NCBI RefSeq assembly: GCF_027706845.1
Contig: NZ_JAQGCZ010000019.1
Span: 1-64,000 of the forward strand
Direction: 5' to 3'
Length of the DNA: 64,000 nucleotides
Origin: Mycolicibacterium sp. BiH015
Lineage (GTDB): Bacteria; Actinomycetota; Actinomycetes; Mycobacteriales; Mycobacteriaceae
Part shown: piece after piece, positions 1 through 9,590 of the stretch
Position numbering within the stretch: position 1 is the stretch's first letter
Layout: every line of letters starts with the position of its first letter
The notes under the pieces: model-generated
Databases searched by the model: none
What the model saw: only the letters and a program-made list of their open reading frames with translations
Told to the model about the DNA's origin: nothing
Made by a program: the position numbers and the translations under genes

Positions 1-405
1 GAGGGCGGCTGCACCAAACCCGGCTGCACCATCGGCGCCTACGGCTGCCAGGTCCATCACGTCACCGCCGACTGGGTCGACGGCGGCAACACCAACGTCA
101 ACGACCTCGGCCTGGCGTGTGGACCCGACAACCGCGCCGTCAGCGACGGCGGCTGGGCCACCCAGATGAACCAACGCTGCGAAGTCGAATGGACCCCGCC
201 GCCACCCCTGGACACCGGCCAAGCCCGGGTCAACACCTACCACCGACCCGAACTACTCCTGCGCCCAGAACCCGAGCCAGACAACGACACCGCGACAGCA
301 ACGGACGCTGCAGCATCGATGGAATCCGCGGCAACCGACACCGACACCGCCGACCAAGCCACCGAACCCGGCGGACCCGCACCACCGGACAACCAAGCCG
401 CCTGA
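1..405 (+). CDS. HNH endonuclease, C-terminal fragment (DUF222/13E12 type)
   Basis: The open frame enters from the left edge, so the N-terminus is missing. About 134 residues are visible. They begin with an HNH nuclease core: paired cysteines (C-T-K-P-G-C), then CQVHHVTADW, a GG-x-T-x-x-N-D-L segment and a late cysteine before DN. This is the usual C-terminal HNH of mycobacterial DUF222/13E12-repeat proteins. The remaining third is low-complexity (Ala, Thr, Asp, Pro) and probably disordered. Such proteins are abundant and multicopy in mycobacteria; their role is poorly defined, though DNA cleavage is implied by the fold. Partial; the stop TGA is at 403-405. Confidence 0.85.
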   Translation, partial: EGGCTKPGCTIGAYGCQVHHVTADWVDGGNTNVNDLGLACGPDNRAVSDGGWATQMNQRCEVEWTPPPPLDTGQARVNTYHRPELLLRPEPEPDNDTATATDAAASMESAATDTDTADQATEPGGPAPPDNQAA

Positions 406-445
406 CCGGCGAAAATCAGCCACCTGCGGGCCCGGCGGTGAAACC

Positions 446-3400
446 ATGCATTCTGTGGGCGACAGCCAGGAGAACCGCCGCGGAACGACCGCGACGATGT
501 GTGGCGTCTGCGGCGCGTCATCGGGCTTGACGGGCAGATTTTGCACGGAGTGCGGCGCACGTATCGCGGCCGCAGCTCCAGCTGCCGAGTACAAACAAGT
601 CACCGTTCTTTTCGCCGATGTCGTCCAATCGATGGAGCTTGCGGCTGCACTGGACATGGAACGACTGCGGGACATCATGACCGATGTGATTGAGCGGACG
701 GCCGCCGTCGCGCGAAATCACGGCGGGGGCGTCGTGGAGTACAGCGGCGATGGGCTGATGGTGTTGTTCGGCGCTCCGATCGCGTTGGAAGATCACGCTT
801 TCCGCGCCTGCCTTGCTGCCCTCGCCATCCAGGAAGAAGTGCGACGCCTGGCAACGAAGGTGCTCGACAGCGACGGCGTGACCGTGAGAGTGCGAGTGGG
901 CCTGAACTCAGGTCGGGTGATCGCCGGCGTGGCCGGCGAGGGCGCACTTCGGTATGCCGCGACGGGCGAAACGGTCGGATATGCGCAACGGATGGAATCC
1001 GTCGCTCCCCCGGGCGCGGTGATGGTCTCGCAGGCGACAGCCCGCCTGGTGGAACACGCGGTGACGTTGGCGGAACCAGAACCCGTGCACATCAAAGGCG
1101 CCGACGGTCCTGTTCGCGCGCAGCGGCTGCTGTCGATCAACCCGCGCAATCACCCTGTCAGGCGGACCGAGGCGAGGCTGGTCGGCCGCGGCGAGGAGAT
1201 CGCGGCCCTCGGCGCGATGCTGGAGCGCACGGTGAGGCGGCGCGGCGGGGTGGTGAATGTGCTCGGATCCCCTGGCATAGGCAAGAGCCGCTTAGCCCGG
1301 GAGGTCGCATCCCTGGCCACCGACCACGGAATCGAGGTGGTGTGGGGATTCTGCGAGTCGCACGCCCGCGAGATTCCGCTCCATGCCGCCACCAACATGC
1401 TCCGAGCAGCCACCGGCGTGGCCAACCTCGACAATGACGCCGCCCGCGCCATAGTGCGGCAGCAATTTTCGCCGAACGACCCCGAGGATCTGCTCCTGCT
1501 CGATGAGATGCTGGGCATCGCCGCTCCGGATGTGCCGCTACCTCCGATCGACCCTCCCGCACGGCGACGGCGTCTCACCGCACTGATCAACAACAGGACG
1601 TTGACCCGCAGCGCGCCGACCTTATTCATCATCGAGGATGTTCACTGGATCGACGCGGTCAGCGAGTCGCTGTTGGCCGACTTCCTGGCGGTGATCCCCC
1701 GCACGGCTTCGACAGTGCTGATCACGTGCCGTCCGGAATACTCCGGTCGTCTTCTACAGGCGGACGGCGCGCAAACTCTCGTACTCGATCCTCTGGACAA
1801 TTCGGCTATCAGCGCCGTGCTGTCGGATCTGATCGGATCTGATCCGTCGGTTGCGGAATTGTCATCAGCCATCTCCCGTCAGGCGGGCGGGAATCCATTC
1901 TTCGCCGAGGAGATGGTTCGCGAGATGGCTCAGCGCGGCGTGCTGATCGGCAAGCACGGTGAATACACGTGTCGCGCGGACGCGACACAAATCACTGTGC
2001 CTGCGACCGTAGAAGCCGCCATCGAAGCACGTATCGACAGGTTGAGCGCGCCGGCCAAGCGCACGTTGACCGCGGCGTCGGTGATCGGCGCGCGATTCGA
2101 CGCCGATCTTCTCGGTGCTCTGGTATCGGACCAGGCAATGGGCGAGCTGCTGAGCACCGAGCTCATCGATAAGGTCGAATACACACCGAGACCCGCCTAC
2201 GCGTTTCGACACCCGCTCATCCGCGCGGTGGCCTACGAGTCACAACTGAAATCTGTTCGGGCGCAGTGGCATCAGCGCCTCGCCACGACCATCGAACAAC
2301 GTGCGTCGGGGTCGGTGGACGAGTGCGCCGCACTGATCGCCGAGCACCTCGAGGCAGCGGGAGATACAGGCGCGTACGAGTGGCACATGCGCGCCGGGGA
2401 ATGGTCGGCAAACCGGGATCTCGAAGCGGCGCGGGCGAACTGGCGGCGTGCGTGCCGACTCGCAGATCAACTACCCTCGGACCACCCCGAACTGATGAGA
2501 AAGCGAACCGCGCCGCGCACCATGCTCTGCGCCACCGATATTCAAGCTCGCGACGTCAAGGAGAGCCGGGCGCGCTTTGCGGAACTCCAGAGCTTGTGCG
2601 ATGCCACTGGGGACAAACTTTCGCTGGCCATCGGCATGAGCGCGGTCGCCACCGAGGCGCTGTACTCCGGGCGGGCGCGTGAGGGGGCGCGACTGTCCTC
2701 CCAGCAGGTGGCACTGCTCGAGACGATCGACGATCCCACCCCGATCATGGGCTTGGCGCCTGTGACGTTCTGCAATTGGCATGGCGTCCTTGAATTCGGC
2801 GAAGTGTTGAGGTGGTCGCAGACGCTCATTGACATGGCAGCCGGTGATCCCGTCAAGGGCGCGGGATACGGCGTCGGGTCGCCGCTGGCCATCGCGTTGG
2901 GTTGGCGCGGCACAGCACGCTGGTGTCTGGGTCGCCCTGGATGGCGCCGGGATCTGCACGACGCCGTGGCGATGGCCCGGCGCAGCAATCCCGAGACCTT
3001 TTCGGGCGCAATCGCATGGACATACGGATTCGCTCTGCAATGCGGGGTACTACCCTCTACCGCCCCCGTGGTTCAGGCCAGCGAAGATGCGGTTCAGGCT
3101 GCTCGCAGGGCGAGCAGTGACCGCGCCGTCGGCTTAGCCGCATACACGTTGGGCGTCGCCCTGCTCGTTCAGGACGGCGAATCTGAGCGTCACCGCGGAC
3201 TCGAACTCATGTGTGAGGCTCGCGAGCTGTGGTCGCGCAGGGGGGCACTATTCCTCATTCCGGCCACCGACGTCTGGATCGCGCGCGAGACGGCCAGACG
3301 GGGCGACCGGGACAAGGCGGTCGAAAGCATGCGACGCGCAGTATCGGACCTTCGTCACGGCTACCCCTTCTACGGGGTTTGGGCCACCGGAGTTCTGGCG

Positions 3401-3655
3401 GAGACGCTGCTCGAGCGCAAGGCCCGTGGGGATGTGCCCGAAGCCCACAACGCGATGGTCTGGTTGGAAGAGCTGGCGACCAGTCATCATTCTGCGATGG
3501 TCGAGATGACGCTGCTGCGGGTGCAGGCGTTGCTCGCCCACGCCCGCGACGACCCCGCTCACCCGCACTTGGCAGGTCGATATCACGCAAGGGCCGCGTT
3601 GCTGGAATTCGAGCGCCACACGTTGTGGGCCGAGGAGATGATCCACGGCCGCTGA
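446..3655 (+). CDS. Zinc-ribbon / class III cyclase-like / ATPase / TPR regulator
   Basis: A 1069-residue signalling protein. A zinc ribbon (MCGVCG ... CTECG, residues 18-37) is followed by a class III nucleotide cyclase homology domain (about 50-200) with metal-binding Asp58 (FADVV) and Asp102 (SGDG). A predicted ATPase follows, with Walker A GSPGIGKS (274-281) and Walker B LFIIEDVHW, then a long helical TPR-like C-terminus. Several mycobacterial regulators share this layout. The cyclase looks degenerate: the usual Lys before GD is Glu (VEYSGDG), and the GDTVN-like motif reads GETVGYAQR, losing the specificity Asp and the transition-state Asn. It may be a sensor rather than an enzyme. ATG 497, just before the zinc ribbon, is an alternative start; neither start has a strong ribosome-binding site. 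Confidence 0.9.
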   Translation: MHSVGDSQENRRGTTATMCGVCGASSGLTGRFCTECGARIAAAAPAAEYKQVTVLFADVVQSMELAAALDMERLRDIMTDVIERTAAVARNHGGGVVEYSGDGLMVLFGAPIALEDHAFRACLAALAIQEEVRRLATKVLDSDGVTVRVRVGLNSGRVIAGVAGEGALRYAATGETVGYAQRMESVAPPGAVMVSQATARLVEHAVTLAEPEPVHIKGADGPVRAQRLLSINPRNHPVRRTEARLVGRGEEIAALGAMLERTVRRRGGVVNVLGSPGIGKSRLAREVASLATDHGIEVVWGFCESHAREIPLHAATNMLRAATGVANLDNDAARAIVRQQFSPNDPEDLLLLDEMLGIAAPDVPLPPIDPPARRRRLTALINNRTLTRSAPTLFIIEDVHWIDAVSESLLADFLAVIPRTASTVLITCRPEYSGRLLQADGAQTLVLDPLDNSAISAVLSDLIGSDPSVAELSSAISRQAGGNPFFAEEMVREMAQRGVLIGKHGEYTCRADATQITVPATVEAAIEARIDRLSAPAKRTLTAASVIGARFDADLLGALVSDQAMGELLSTELIDKVEYTPRPAYAFRHPLIRAVAYESQLKSVRAQWHQRLATTIEQRASGSVDECAALIAEHLEAAGDTGAYEWHMRAGEWSANRDLEAARANWRRACRLADQLPSDHPELMRKRTAPRTMLCATDIQARDVKESRARFAELQSLCDATGDKLSLAIGMSAVATEALYSGRAREGARLSSQQVALLETIDDPTPIMGLAPVTFCNWHGVLEFGEVLRWSQTLIDMAAGDPVKGAGYGVGSPLAIALGWRGTARWCLGRPGWRRDLHDAVAMARRSNPETFSGAIAWTYGFALQCGVLPSTAPVVQASEDAVQAARRASSDRAVGLAAYTLGVALLVQDGESERHRGLELMCEARELWSRRGALFLIPATDVWIARETARRGDRDKAVESMRRAVSDLRHGYPFYGVWATGVLAETLLERKARGDVPEAHNAMVWLEELATSHHSAMVEMTLLRVQALLAHARDDPAHPHLAGRYHARAALLEFERHTLWAEEMIHGR

Positions 3656-3656
3656 C

Positions 3657-5180
3657 TCATTCGCCACCCTTGGTCTCGTCACGGTCAGCAGCCCGATCCG
3701 GCGAGTTATTCGCCGGCGATTCGTCGTCGGGGGAAGGATCCGCTGCCGGGTCGGTGGCCGTCGACTCGATCGCCGCGTCCGTCACCTCGCTGTCGCCATC
3801 GTTCAGCTGCTCTACCTCCATGTCGGACGGGTCACCGGGCTCGGAGGTCTCCTCGAACTCAGAGGTGGGATTGTCTCCGGACGCGGGTTCCGACGGATCC
3901 ACCGTGGCACCCGGGTCTGTCGCGTCCTCGTCTTCCACGGGGGCAGCGTCAGCGTCCACGACCTCGGCGGGTATTGCCTGCGTCTCTTCGGTAGTCGGCG
4001 CGGGCGTGTCCCGCCGCGGCGGCAGCCCGACGATCGCCAATGCATTGTCGAAGCCTTCCCCGATCGCTGCGCCTAGATCTGTCAACACTTTCGCCGGATC
4101 CAGCCTAGGGAACAGTCGCGCCGGGGTGGGCTCCCATTGCGGGATGGTGCGGTCGTAACCAAGTTCGACGAGAACGCGGACAACGGGTTCCACCACGTCG
4201 ATCAGCGGCTCCGGAAACCCGAACATGCGCAGTGGTGCGAACAACGGCAGATCCTGCGTCTCGAAGAAGTAGTAACTGCTGTCTCCATGGCTGCCGCGAT
4301 AGGCGGGAGATTTCGACGGCTCCTCGGCGGGCAGGCTGACATCGAAGAAATTCGTGTGGAGGTAGACGATGCCCAACACCGCGTTCAGGTCTGCCAGGAG
4401 GTTGATCGGATAGAGCGGGAAGTCGGTGAATCCGTCGTACTGCCTCGTGATCTCGACCGTATCGAACGGGGTGTCGGTCGCCGCGGCCCCGTTGAACAGG
4501 AGGTCCAAGATCGGGACGTAGAGGCCGGGGAAGCGGGACATCAGCCCGCCGTTGGGCAGATTGGGGTCGCCGGTCAGCACGAAGTCGATGTCGGGGGTCT
4601 CGCTCTCGGGGCCTGTCGCATACTGCTCAGCGAGTCTGCGCTTCACCACGTTCGCTACTCCTGCGCCCTGTGAGAGGCCGTAGATCACCGTGTGGTCGTT
4701 CTCGTTAGCCTCAACCGCCAACGACAGCGCAGCCGCTCCGCCCTCCAGTGACTGCGAGGCAGTTGGGTCGAAGAGCCCGGATAGTTCCCACCACGGCTGG
4801 TCGGGCCACGCCGGCCCGTCCTTGCCGAAGATCCGCCGATCCCCGAACAACAACCCCACCAGCCGCAGCACTCCGGTGAACGGCCACATCGTTTGGGGCG
4901 TCGTCACCTTGACGTAGTCGATGTCCCCCGGGTGCGTCGGACGGATGTACTGATTCCCGACGATATCGACGAACACGTCATCCGGTGTGGGACACGTGGT
5001 CCCGCATAAGACAAGCGCGGTCGTGTCCGCGGACAGGGTCACAGCGGGCGCGATCCGTGCCGGCGGCGCCACCGACGCCGTCACCCCCAGCAGCGCTGCG
5101 GCGGCCAGCGGCACTGACATCCCGGCGACTGTGCGGCGGCAACTCGTACCGACCTTGCCCGACCGTTTTCTGATGCTCAT
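3657..5180 (-). CDS. Secreted PE-PPE-domain serine hydrolase
   Basis: 507 residues. A basic N-terminus and hydrophobic segment (about residues 17-40) look like a signal peptide. The PE-PPE domain follows, an alpha/beta-hydrolase fold, with nucleophile motif YGLSQGAG (Ser170). Family members are esterases acting on lipids at the mycobacterial cell surface, and here the domain stands alone without PE or PPE modules. The last 110 residues or so are an acidic, Pro/Thr/Ser-rich tail, probably disordered. ATG 5180 is supported by GGAGG about 6 nt upstream. The gene converges on the cyclase-like regulator with almost no gap. Substrate unknown. Confidence 0.9.
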   Translation of the reverse strand: MSIRKRSGKVGTSCRRTVAGMSVPLAAAALLGVTASVAPPARIAPAVTLSADTTALVLCGTTCPTPDDVFVDIVGNQYIRPTHPGDIDYVKVTTPQTMWPFTGVLRLVGLLFGDRRIFGKDGPAWPDQPWWELSGLFDPTASQSLEGGAAALSLAVEANENDHTVIYGLSQGAGVANVVKRRLAEQYATGPESETPDIDFVLTGDPNLPNGGLMSRFPGLYVPILDLLFNGAAATDTPFDTVEITRQYDGFTDFPLYPINLLADLNAVLGIVYLHTNFFDVSLPAEEPSKSPAYRGSHGDSSYYFFETQDLPLFAPLRMFGFPEPLIDVVEPVVRVLVELGYDRTIPQWEPTPARLFPRLDPAKVLTDLGAAIGEGFDNALAIVGLPPRRDTPAPTTEETQAIPAEVVDADAAPVEDEDATDPGATVDPSEPASGDNPTSEFEETSEPGDPSDMEVEQLNDGDSEVTDAAIESTATDPAADPSPDDESPANNSPDRAADRDETKGGE

Positions 5181-5212
5181 CGTTGGCCTCCATCCCTCGT
5201 CAGGGAGGGCGC

Positions 5213-5229
5213 TCCCGCCCCTGGCGGGA
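5213..5229. terminator. Hairpin in the PE-PPE hydrolase leader
   Basis: A perfect 7-bp stem (TCCCGCC / GGCGGGA) with a 3-nt loop lies between the end of the upstream minus-strand gene (5292) and the start of the PE-PPE gene (5180). It has no T-tract. It could terminate the upstream transcript, as U-less hairpins do in actinobacteria, or be a 5' leader structure. Confidence 0.4.
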
Positions 5230-5291
5230 ATGGTGGCTCCTCGATGCTGCGACGGATGCAGTAACTCGGTACTGCACTCCGAGCACAGCCC

Positions 5292-5609
5292 TCAGCCGGC
5301 GGGTTCGACGACCAGTGTCGTCTGCTGGAAGAGGCTGTCACCGCTACCGATCGTCGCCACTCGCGTTCTCACGACTGTGCCGACCAGCACGGAGTGGACG
5401 GCGAGGGACGTGTCGTGCTCCACCGGTAGATCTTGGACGGTTCCCGGGCGGTACCCGGTGAGTGCTCGGAAGTGCCAGTCGGTGCCGTAGGTGATACCGG
5501 TGTCGAGATCGGTGATCAGCGGCTCGTCGGGCCGCATCTCAGTCCTTCCCCTGCCCTTGTCGCGCAGAAGGGTTCGCACTTCGACGCGATGGCCAACCGG
5601 GATACCCAC
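5292..5609 (-). CDS. Conserved hypothetical protein
   Basis: 105 residues starting at GTG. No signal peptide or membrane segment is visible. The predicted beta-rich sequence contains LITDLDTGITYGTDWHFRAL and a C-terminus ending VVEPAG. I do not recognise a named domain. It sits between two other minus-strand genes and may be transcribed from the promoter near 5630, where a 10-bp palindrome AACAGCTGTT (5631-5640) lies just upstream. The start is uncertain because the frame stays open further upstream. Confidence 0.6.
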   Translation of the reverse strand: MGIPVGHRVEVRTLLRDKGRGRTEMRPDEPLITDLDTGITYGTDWHFRALTGYRPGTVQDLPVEHDTSLAVHSVLVGTVVRTRVATIGSGDSLFQQTTLVVEPAG

Positions 5610-5682
5610 CGTCCCGAGCAGGTGGACGGTAACAGCTGTTGTTTCGATGTTGAGAGCCTAACGGTCGTATGGTGCTGCAGGC

Positions 5683-5976
5683 TCAGGTCGACGCGCGTTC
5701 GCGGGCTCTTTCCAGCTCCGCGATCAGAGTGTCCACGTCGGCGCGCCGCTCGGCAGGAACATTGAGAGAAAAGAACGTACCGACGCTGACAATGACCTGA
5801 AGCAGGTCCTCGCGCTCGCCACCGAAGAGCTTGGTGCGCCTGCTGAACTCCTTGATGTCGGTGCCGGTGTATTGGCTGGCCGGGTTACGGCCGCGGGATG
5901 TGCCGGCGCGGAGCTTCTCGACCCAGTTGCCGTCGACAACGATGCTCTCGCCGCCGACGCCGTCGATCCCGAACAT
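5683..5976 (-). CDS. Small conserved hypothetical protein
   Basis: 97 residues. ATG 5976 is chosen because GGAGG lies 5-6 nt upstream (GGGAGGTTCG then ATG); the longer open frame to 6111 lacks such a site. The N-terminus is MFGIDGVGGESIVVDGNWVE. The body is helical and charged, ending in a likely coiled-coil-forming helix (RADVDTLIAELERARERA). No known domain recognised. It is divergent from the LuxR-type regulator gene. Confidence 0.65.
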   Translation of the reverse strand: MFGIDGVGGESIVVDGNWVEKLRAGTSRGRNPASQYTGTDIKEFSRRTKLFGGEREDLLQVIVSVGTFFSLNVPAERRADVDTLIAELERARERAST

Positions 5977-6286
5977 CGAACCTCCCTCGATTCCCGCGGC
6001 TGACCCGCAAAGCCCGATAGGCACTGTGCCGGACCAGCGCTGCTGGGCGCATGAGGCGTTCACCCCATCTTTGTGCTGGACGGAACGACGTCGATGAGCG
6101 CGGATGCGCATTGGTTCGGATGCGGTCGGGCGCGAACGCGCGCGTGCAGGAACCGTCTACCGCAATGACCGTGCCGCGACGCGCCTGTAACGTTCGGTTG
6201 CGCGGTGCTTGGCGCAGCAGCAAGGGGGTGAGGCGATCACCTCATCTCCTGACGAGAAGCCATGGGACGAGGGTGGAGGTGGGACC
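5977..6286. other. Divergent intergenic region, no gene seen
   Basis: 310 bp between the small minus-strand gene and the LuxR-type regulator, so it must hold two outward promoters. I see no convincing -35/-10 pair. A short dyad TGAGG-N6-CCTCA lies near 6230-6245. An ORF starting with TTG at 6209 is an upstream extension of the LuxR gene and is judged untranslated. Confidence 0.5.
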
Positions 6287-8917
6287 GTGTCCGACGGGGG
6301 CCGTCTTCTCGAGCGCGACGTCGTTCTTGCGGAGATGAGGCGAGCGCATGATGCGATCGCTCTGGGTGGTCGGATCATTCTGGTTCGCGGAGAAGCAGGT
6401 GTCGGGAAGTCCGCTGCGATAGCCGCTTTCATCGAGCAGGTCAGTGGGCACAGCAAGGTCCTGCGCGGGTGGTGCGACCCCCTGCTGACCCCTCGCCCAC
6501 TCGGGGCGCTGGTCGACATGGTGACTGCGTTGCCCCGTCAGCAGGCTGACGGTTTACGGCAAGCCGTCGATACCGGGGACATCGCCGCGATCTATGAAGC
6601 GCTTGTCGACGTCTTCGATCCCGAGAGCTCATGGGTATGCGTCGTCGAAGATGCACATTGGGCCGACGGAGCCACCCTCGACTTGCTTCGCTTCCTGTGC
6701 CGCCGCATCTCAACGCTGCCCGTGCTGGTCGTGGTGTCCTATCGTGACGACGAAATCGGCGGACAGCATCCGCTGGCGGTGTTACTGGGCGACCTTGCGA
6801 CGTCATCTGCGGTCAGTCGTGTCGAAGTCGAACCGCTGAGCGTGGCTGCGGTCGCCCGGCTCGCCCAGGGGCAGCGGGTCAGCGCCCGCGAGTTACATGC
6901 CGTCACGGGCGGCAACCCGTTCTATGTCACCGAAGTCCTCGCATCCGACAATGCGACCACCCTGCCCCGCAGCGTGTCCGAGGCGGTCTGGGGTCGGCTG
7001 GCCCGTCTGTCAGACGCCGGCCGGGCGACGGCCTATGCCGCCGCAGTATGCGGTCCACGCGCGAAGTACACACTGGTGCAACGTATCTGCGACAACAGTG
7101 GCGATGGATTCGCAGACTGCTTGAATGCCGGTGTCTTGGTCACCGACGCGGACACAGTCGGCTTCCGGCACGAACTGGCGCGCCGCGCGACGTTGGAGAC
7201 AATCCCGGGTCATCATCGGCGGCTGCTGCACGAACGCGCTGCCGCGGCGCTCTCTGAACCACCGGTCGATCCGAATAGCCTTGCAGCGCTGGCTGGACAC
7301 GCCGCCGAGGCCGGCGATCGGCACTCGGTGATCCGTCACGCCCCGGCCGCTGCGAACCGCGCCGCAATGCTCGGCGCTAACCGTGAGGCCGCCGACCTCT
7401 TTGCCTTGACACTCCGACATGCTGTCGGCGTACCCGATCGGCAGCGTGTGGAGTGGGTGGAAAAGTTCGCACTGACAAGCCATCTCAGTGGCCGCCCGGA
7501 CAACGCGATCGCCGCATTCCGTGAGGCGGCTGCACTGCGCAACTCCTTGGACGACCGTCTGAACGAATCTGAGAACCTCAGATCCGTGTCCTACATTCTG
7601 TGGCTTCTCGGCCGCCGAGCCGAGGCGATCGAGGCTGGTCACGCGTCCTTGCACCTGCTCGACAACGTCGAGCCCTGTTCCGAGCTGGCATGGTCGCTGA
7701 CGAATCTGGCCGAGCTTGCTTCCGGCGCCTACGATCCGCGTGCCGTCGAGTACGCGAGGAAGGCGATCTCGGTAGGCACCGAGATCGGCGACGCCGCCGC
7801 CGTTGCGCGGGCACGGTGCGTAATCGGGCTGTCGCGCGTGCAGGACGACAACACCGGTTGGAAGGAAATGGAGCGAGCGTTTCGAGACGCCATGGCCGCG
7901 CCCGACGGTCCCCTGCACGGCGGACCGATCGCTGCGGCACTGTGCTGGTTCGCTGCTCTGCATTGTCAGCTCGACCGTGCCGAGGCCTACATCCAGCAGG
8001 CGCAAAAGATGTGCGCCGACTACGACCTCGAAGCATTCCGACCTTTCGCCGCAGGAGCTTCCACATTCGTCCGCCTGCACCGCGGCGACTGGGAGGCCGC
8101 GCTGGCCGACGCCGAAGATGTGCTGACACGTCCAACTCCCGCAGCGATGCACCGCACCCTGCCGTTGATCACCGTGGCACTGGTGCACGCACGCCGCGGC
8201 GATGGTCCCGTGGATGCGTGGCTTGACGAGGCGGCCGGCGAAGGGGATCCGGCAGATCTCTTTCGACTAGGTGCGGTGTGGGCGGCTCGCGCTGAAGTGG
8301 CGTGGTTGGCAGGCGACGACGAAACGGCGATGCTGCAGGCTCGAACCGGCCTGGCCGCAGCCTCAGCGCACGCCGACCCCTGGCTGGTCGGGCGCCTCAG
8401 GCGGTGGGCGCATCTTGTGGGAGGCGAGTTCGACGATGCTCCGACTGACGACACCACAACCCCCTATCGCCACGAAGTTGCCGGCGATTGGGAGGCCGCT
8501 GCGCAGGAATGGCTCCGCCTCGGCTGCCCGTATGAGGCGGCGGTGGCCAACATGAGCGGCGATGCCGCGGCGGTGTCGGCCGCCGTCGAGACTCTTCACG
8601 CAATGGGCGCGCGTGCCGCCGCAGACAGCGCACGACGGAGATTGGACATCCTCCGGGGCGGCACGTCAGACGGGCGCCGCAAAGCCACCATCGCCGACCC
8701 GTTCGGCCTGACCCAGCGGGAACGAGAAGTGCTTGCACTCATTGCCACCGGCAGCAGCGATGCCGAGATCGCCGCATCCCTCTACATCAGTCCCAAGACG
8801 GCGAACCGGCACGTCGGGGCGGTCCTTTCCAAGCTGGGAGTGCGAAACCGCACCCAGGCCGCTGCTCATTTCCATCTTCATAAGACCAACGGCGACGGCC
8901 ACCACCTGGCACGATGA
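6287..8917 (+). CDS. LuxR-family ATPase transcriptional regulator (LAL-like)
   Basis: 876 residues. GTG 6287 is chosen because GGAGGT (6275-6280) sits 6 nt upstream; the frame could extend back to TTG 6209. It has an N-terminal ATPase with Walker A GEAGVGKS (about residues 35-42) and Walker B WVCVVEDAHWAD. A long helical TPR-like middle follows, then a C-terminal LuxR helix-turn-helix (LTQREREVLALIATGSSDAE onward to KTANRHVGAVLSKLGVRNRT). This is the architecture of large ATP-binding LuxR regulators. No adjacent target is obvious: downstream genes are convergent, upstream ones divergent. The inducer is unknown. Confidence 0.9.
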   Translation: MSDGGRLLERDVVLAEMRRAHDAIALGGRIILVRGEAGVGKSAAIAAFIEQVSGHSKVLRGWCDPLLTPRPLGALVDMVTALPRQQADGLRQAVDTGDIAAIYEALVDVFDPESSWVCVVEDAHWADGATLDLLRFLCRRISTLPVLVVVSYRDDEIGGQHPLAVLLGDLATSSAVSRVEVEPLSVAAVARLAQGQRVSARELHAVTGGNPFYVTEVLASDNATTLPRSVSEAVWGRLARLSDAGRATAYAAAVCGPRAKYTLVQRICDNSGDGFADCLNAGVLVTDADTVGFRHELARRATLETIPGHHRRLLHERAAAALSEPPVDPNSLAALAGHAAEAGDRHSVIRHAPAAANRAAMLGANREAADLFALTLRHAVGVPDRQRVEWVEKFALTSHLSGRPDNAIAAFREAAALRNSLDDRLNESENLRSVSYILWLLGRRAEAIEAGHASLHLLDNVEPCSELAWSLTNLAELASGAYDPRAVEYARKAISVGTEIGDAAAVARARCVIGLSRVQDDNTGWKEMERAFRDAMAAPDGPLHGGPIAAALCWFAALHCQLDRAEAYIQQAQKMCADYDLEAFRPFAAGASTFVRLHRGDWEAALADAEDVLTRPTPAAMHRTLPLITVALVHARRGDGPVDAWLDEAAGEGDPADLFRLGAVWAARAEVAWLAGDDETAMLQARTGLAAASAHADPWLVGRLRRWAHLVGGEFDDAPTDDTTTPYRHEVAGDWEAAAQEWLRLGCPYEAAVANMSGDAAAVSAAVETLHAMGARAAADSARRRLDILRGGTSDGRRKATIADPFGLTQREREVLALIATGSSDAEIAASLYISPKTANRHVGAVLSKLGVRNRTQAAAHFHLHKTNGDGHHLAR

Positions 8918-8945
8918 TGCTCGCGGACGAAACCTGTTGTCGGCC

Positions 8946-9542
8946 TTAGCGATCGAGCGTCCAGGGCTCGGCGATCATGTCGGTCATCGCCTCCACCCAT
9001 TCGTCGTCGAGAGCAGCGTCACGCCGGATCAGGATCCGGAAGATCGCACTGCCCGCGACGACTTCGGCGAGCAACGGCAACTCGTCCCCGCCGCGGCGCT
9101 GCTGACCGAATCGGGCTTCGAACGCGGACAGATCACGGGCCAAACGGCTGATCATCATGCTATGCAACTCGGGATCGGCGATGGTGTCTGCGATCAAGCC
9201 GGGCAACGCCACCCGCACCTCCGGCCTGTCGAACATCGCGCGGATGTTCTCCACCAACGATGCGATGTTCTGACGGACGTCACCCACGGTGTCGATTTCG
9301 GGCATCTCACGATCCGTCAACACCGCTTCGTGGACGAGATGCACTTTGCCCGACCATCGCCGGTAGATGGCCGCTGTCGTGGTGCCCGCCCGCGCGGCGA
9401 TCGCCGACAGCGACAACGCGGGATAGCCCGTTTCCAGTATCAACTCGCGGGTGGCCGTGATGATGGCGGAGTCGATCCGCCCGTCGCGAGGCCGGCCGGC
9501 TGGAGAGCGCGTCTTGCCATCCTCAGCCTGATCTGCTGTCAT
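8946..9542 (-). CDS. TetR-family transcriptional repressor
   Basis: 198 residues starting at ATG 9542. The N-terminal TetR helix-turn-helix runs over about residues 22-70 (AIITATRELILETGYPALSL, SAIAARAGTTTAAIYRRW). The C-terminal ligand domain resembles TetR_C_11-type regulators. It is divergent from the DUF7064-like gene at 9591, and a perfect 6-5-6 inverted repeat lies in the 48-bp gap, so autoregulation and control of that operon are likely. A TATACT -10-like box sits 9 nt before its ATG. The N-terminal frame could be opened upstream, but that sequence is antisense to the neighbouring gene. Confidence 0.93.
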   Translation of the reverse strand: MTADQAEDGKTRSPAGRPRDGRIDSAIITATRELILETGYPALSLSAIAARAGTTTAAIYRRWSGKVHLVHEAVLTDREMPEIDTVGDVRQNIASLVENIRAMFDRPEVRVALPGLIADTIADPELHSMMISRLARDLSAFEARFGQQRRGGDELPLLAEVVAGSAIFRILIRRDAALDDEWVEAMTDMIAEPWTLDR

Positions 9543-9557
9543 GTTGCGAGTATATTC

Positions 9558-9574
9558 CGATACAAGTCGTATCG
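9558..9574. promoter_or_regulatory. Probable TetR operator
   Basis: A perfect inverted repeat CGATAC - 5 nt - GTATCG in the 48-bp divergent gap between the TetR gene (start 9542) and the gene at 9591. Position, size and symmetry fit an operator for the adjacent repressor controlling both directions. Confidence 0.65.
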
Positions 9575-9590
9575 TATTTGATGGAGAGCC

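Noticed and set aside
7010-8188. 392-residue minus-strand open frame
   Set aside because: Shadow of the LuxR-type regulator; composition typical of an antisense frame in high-GC DNA.
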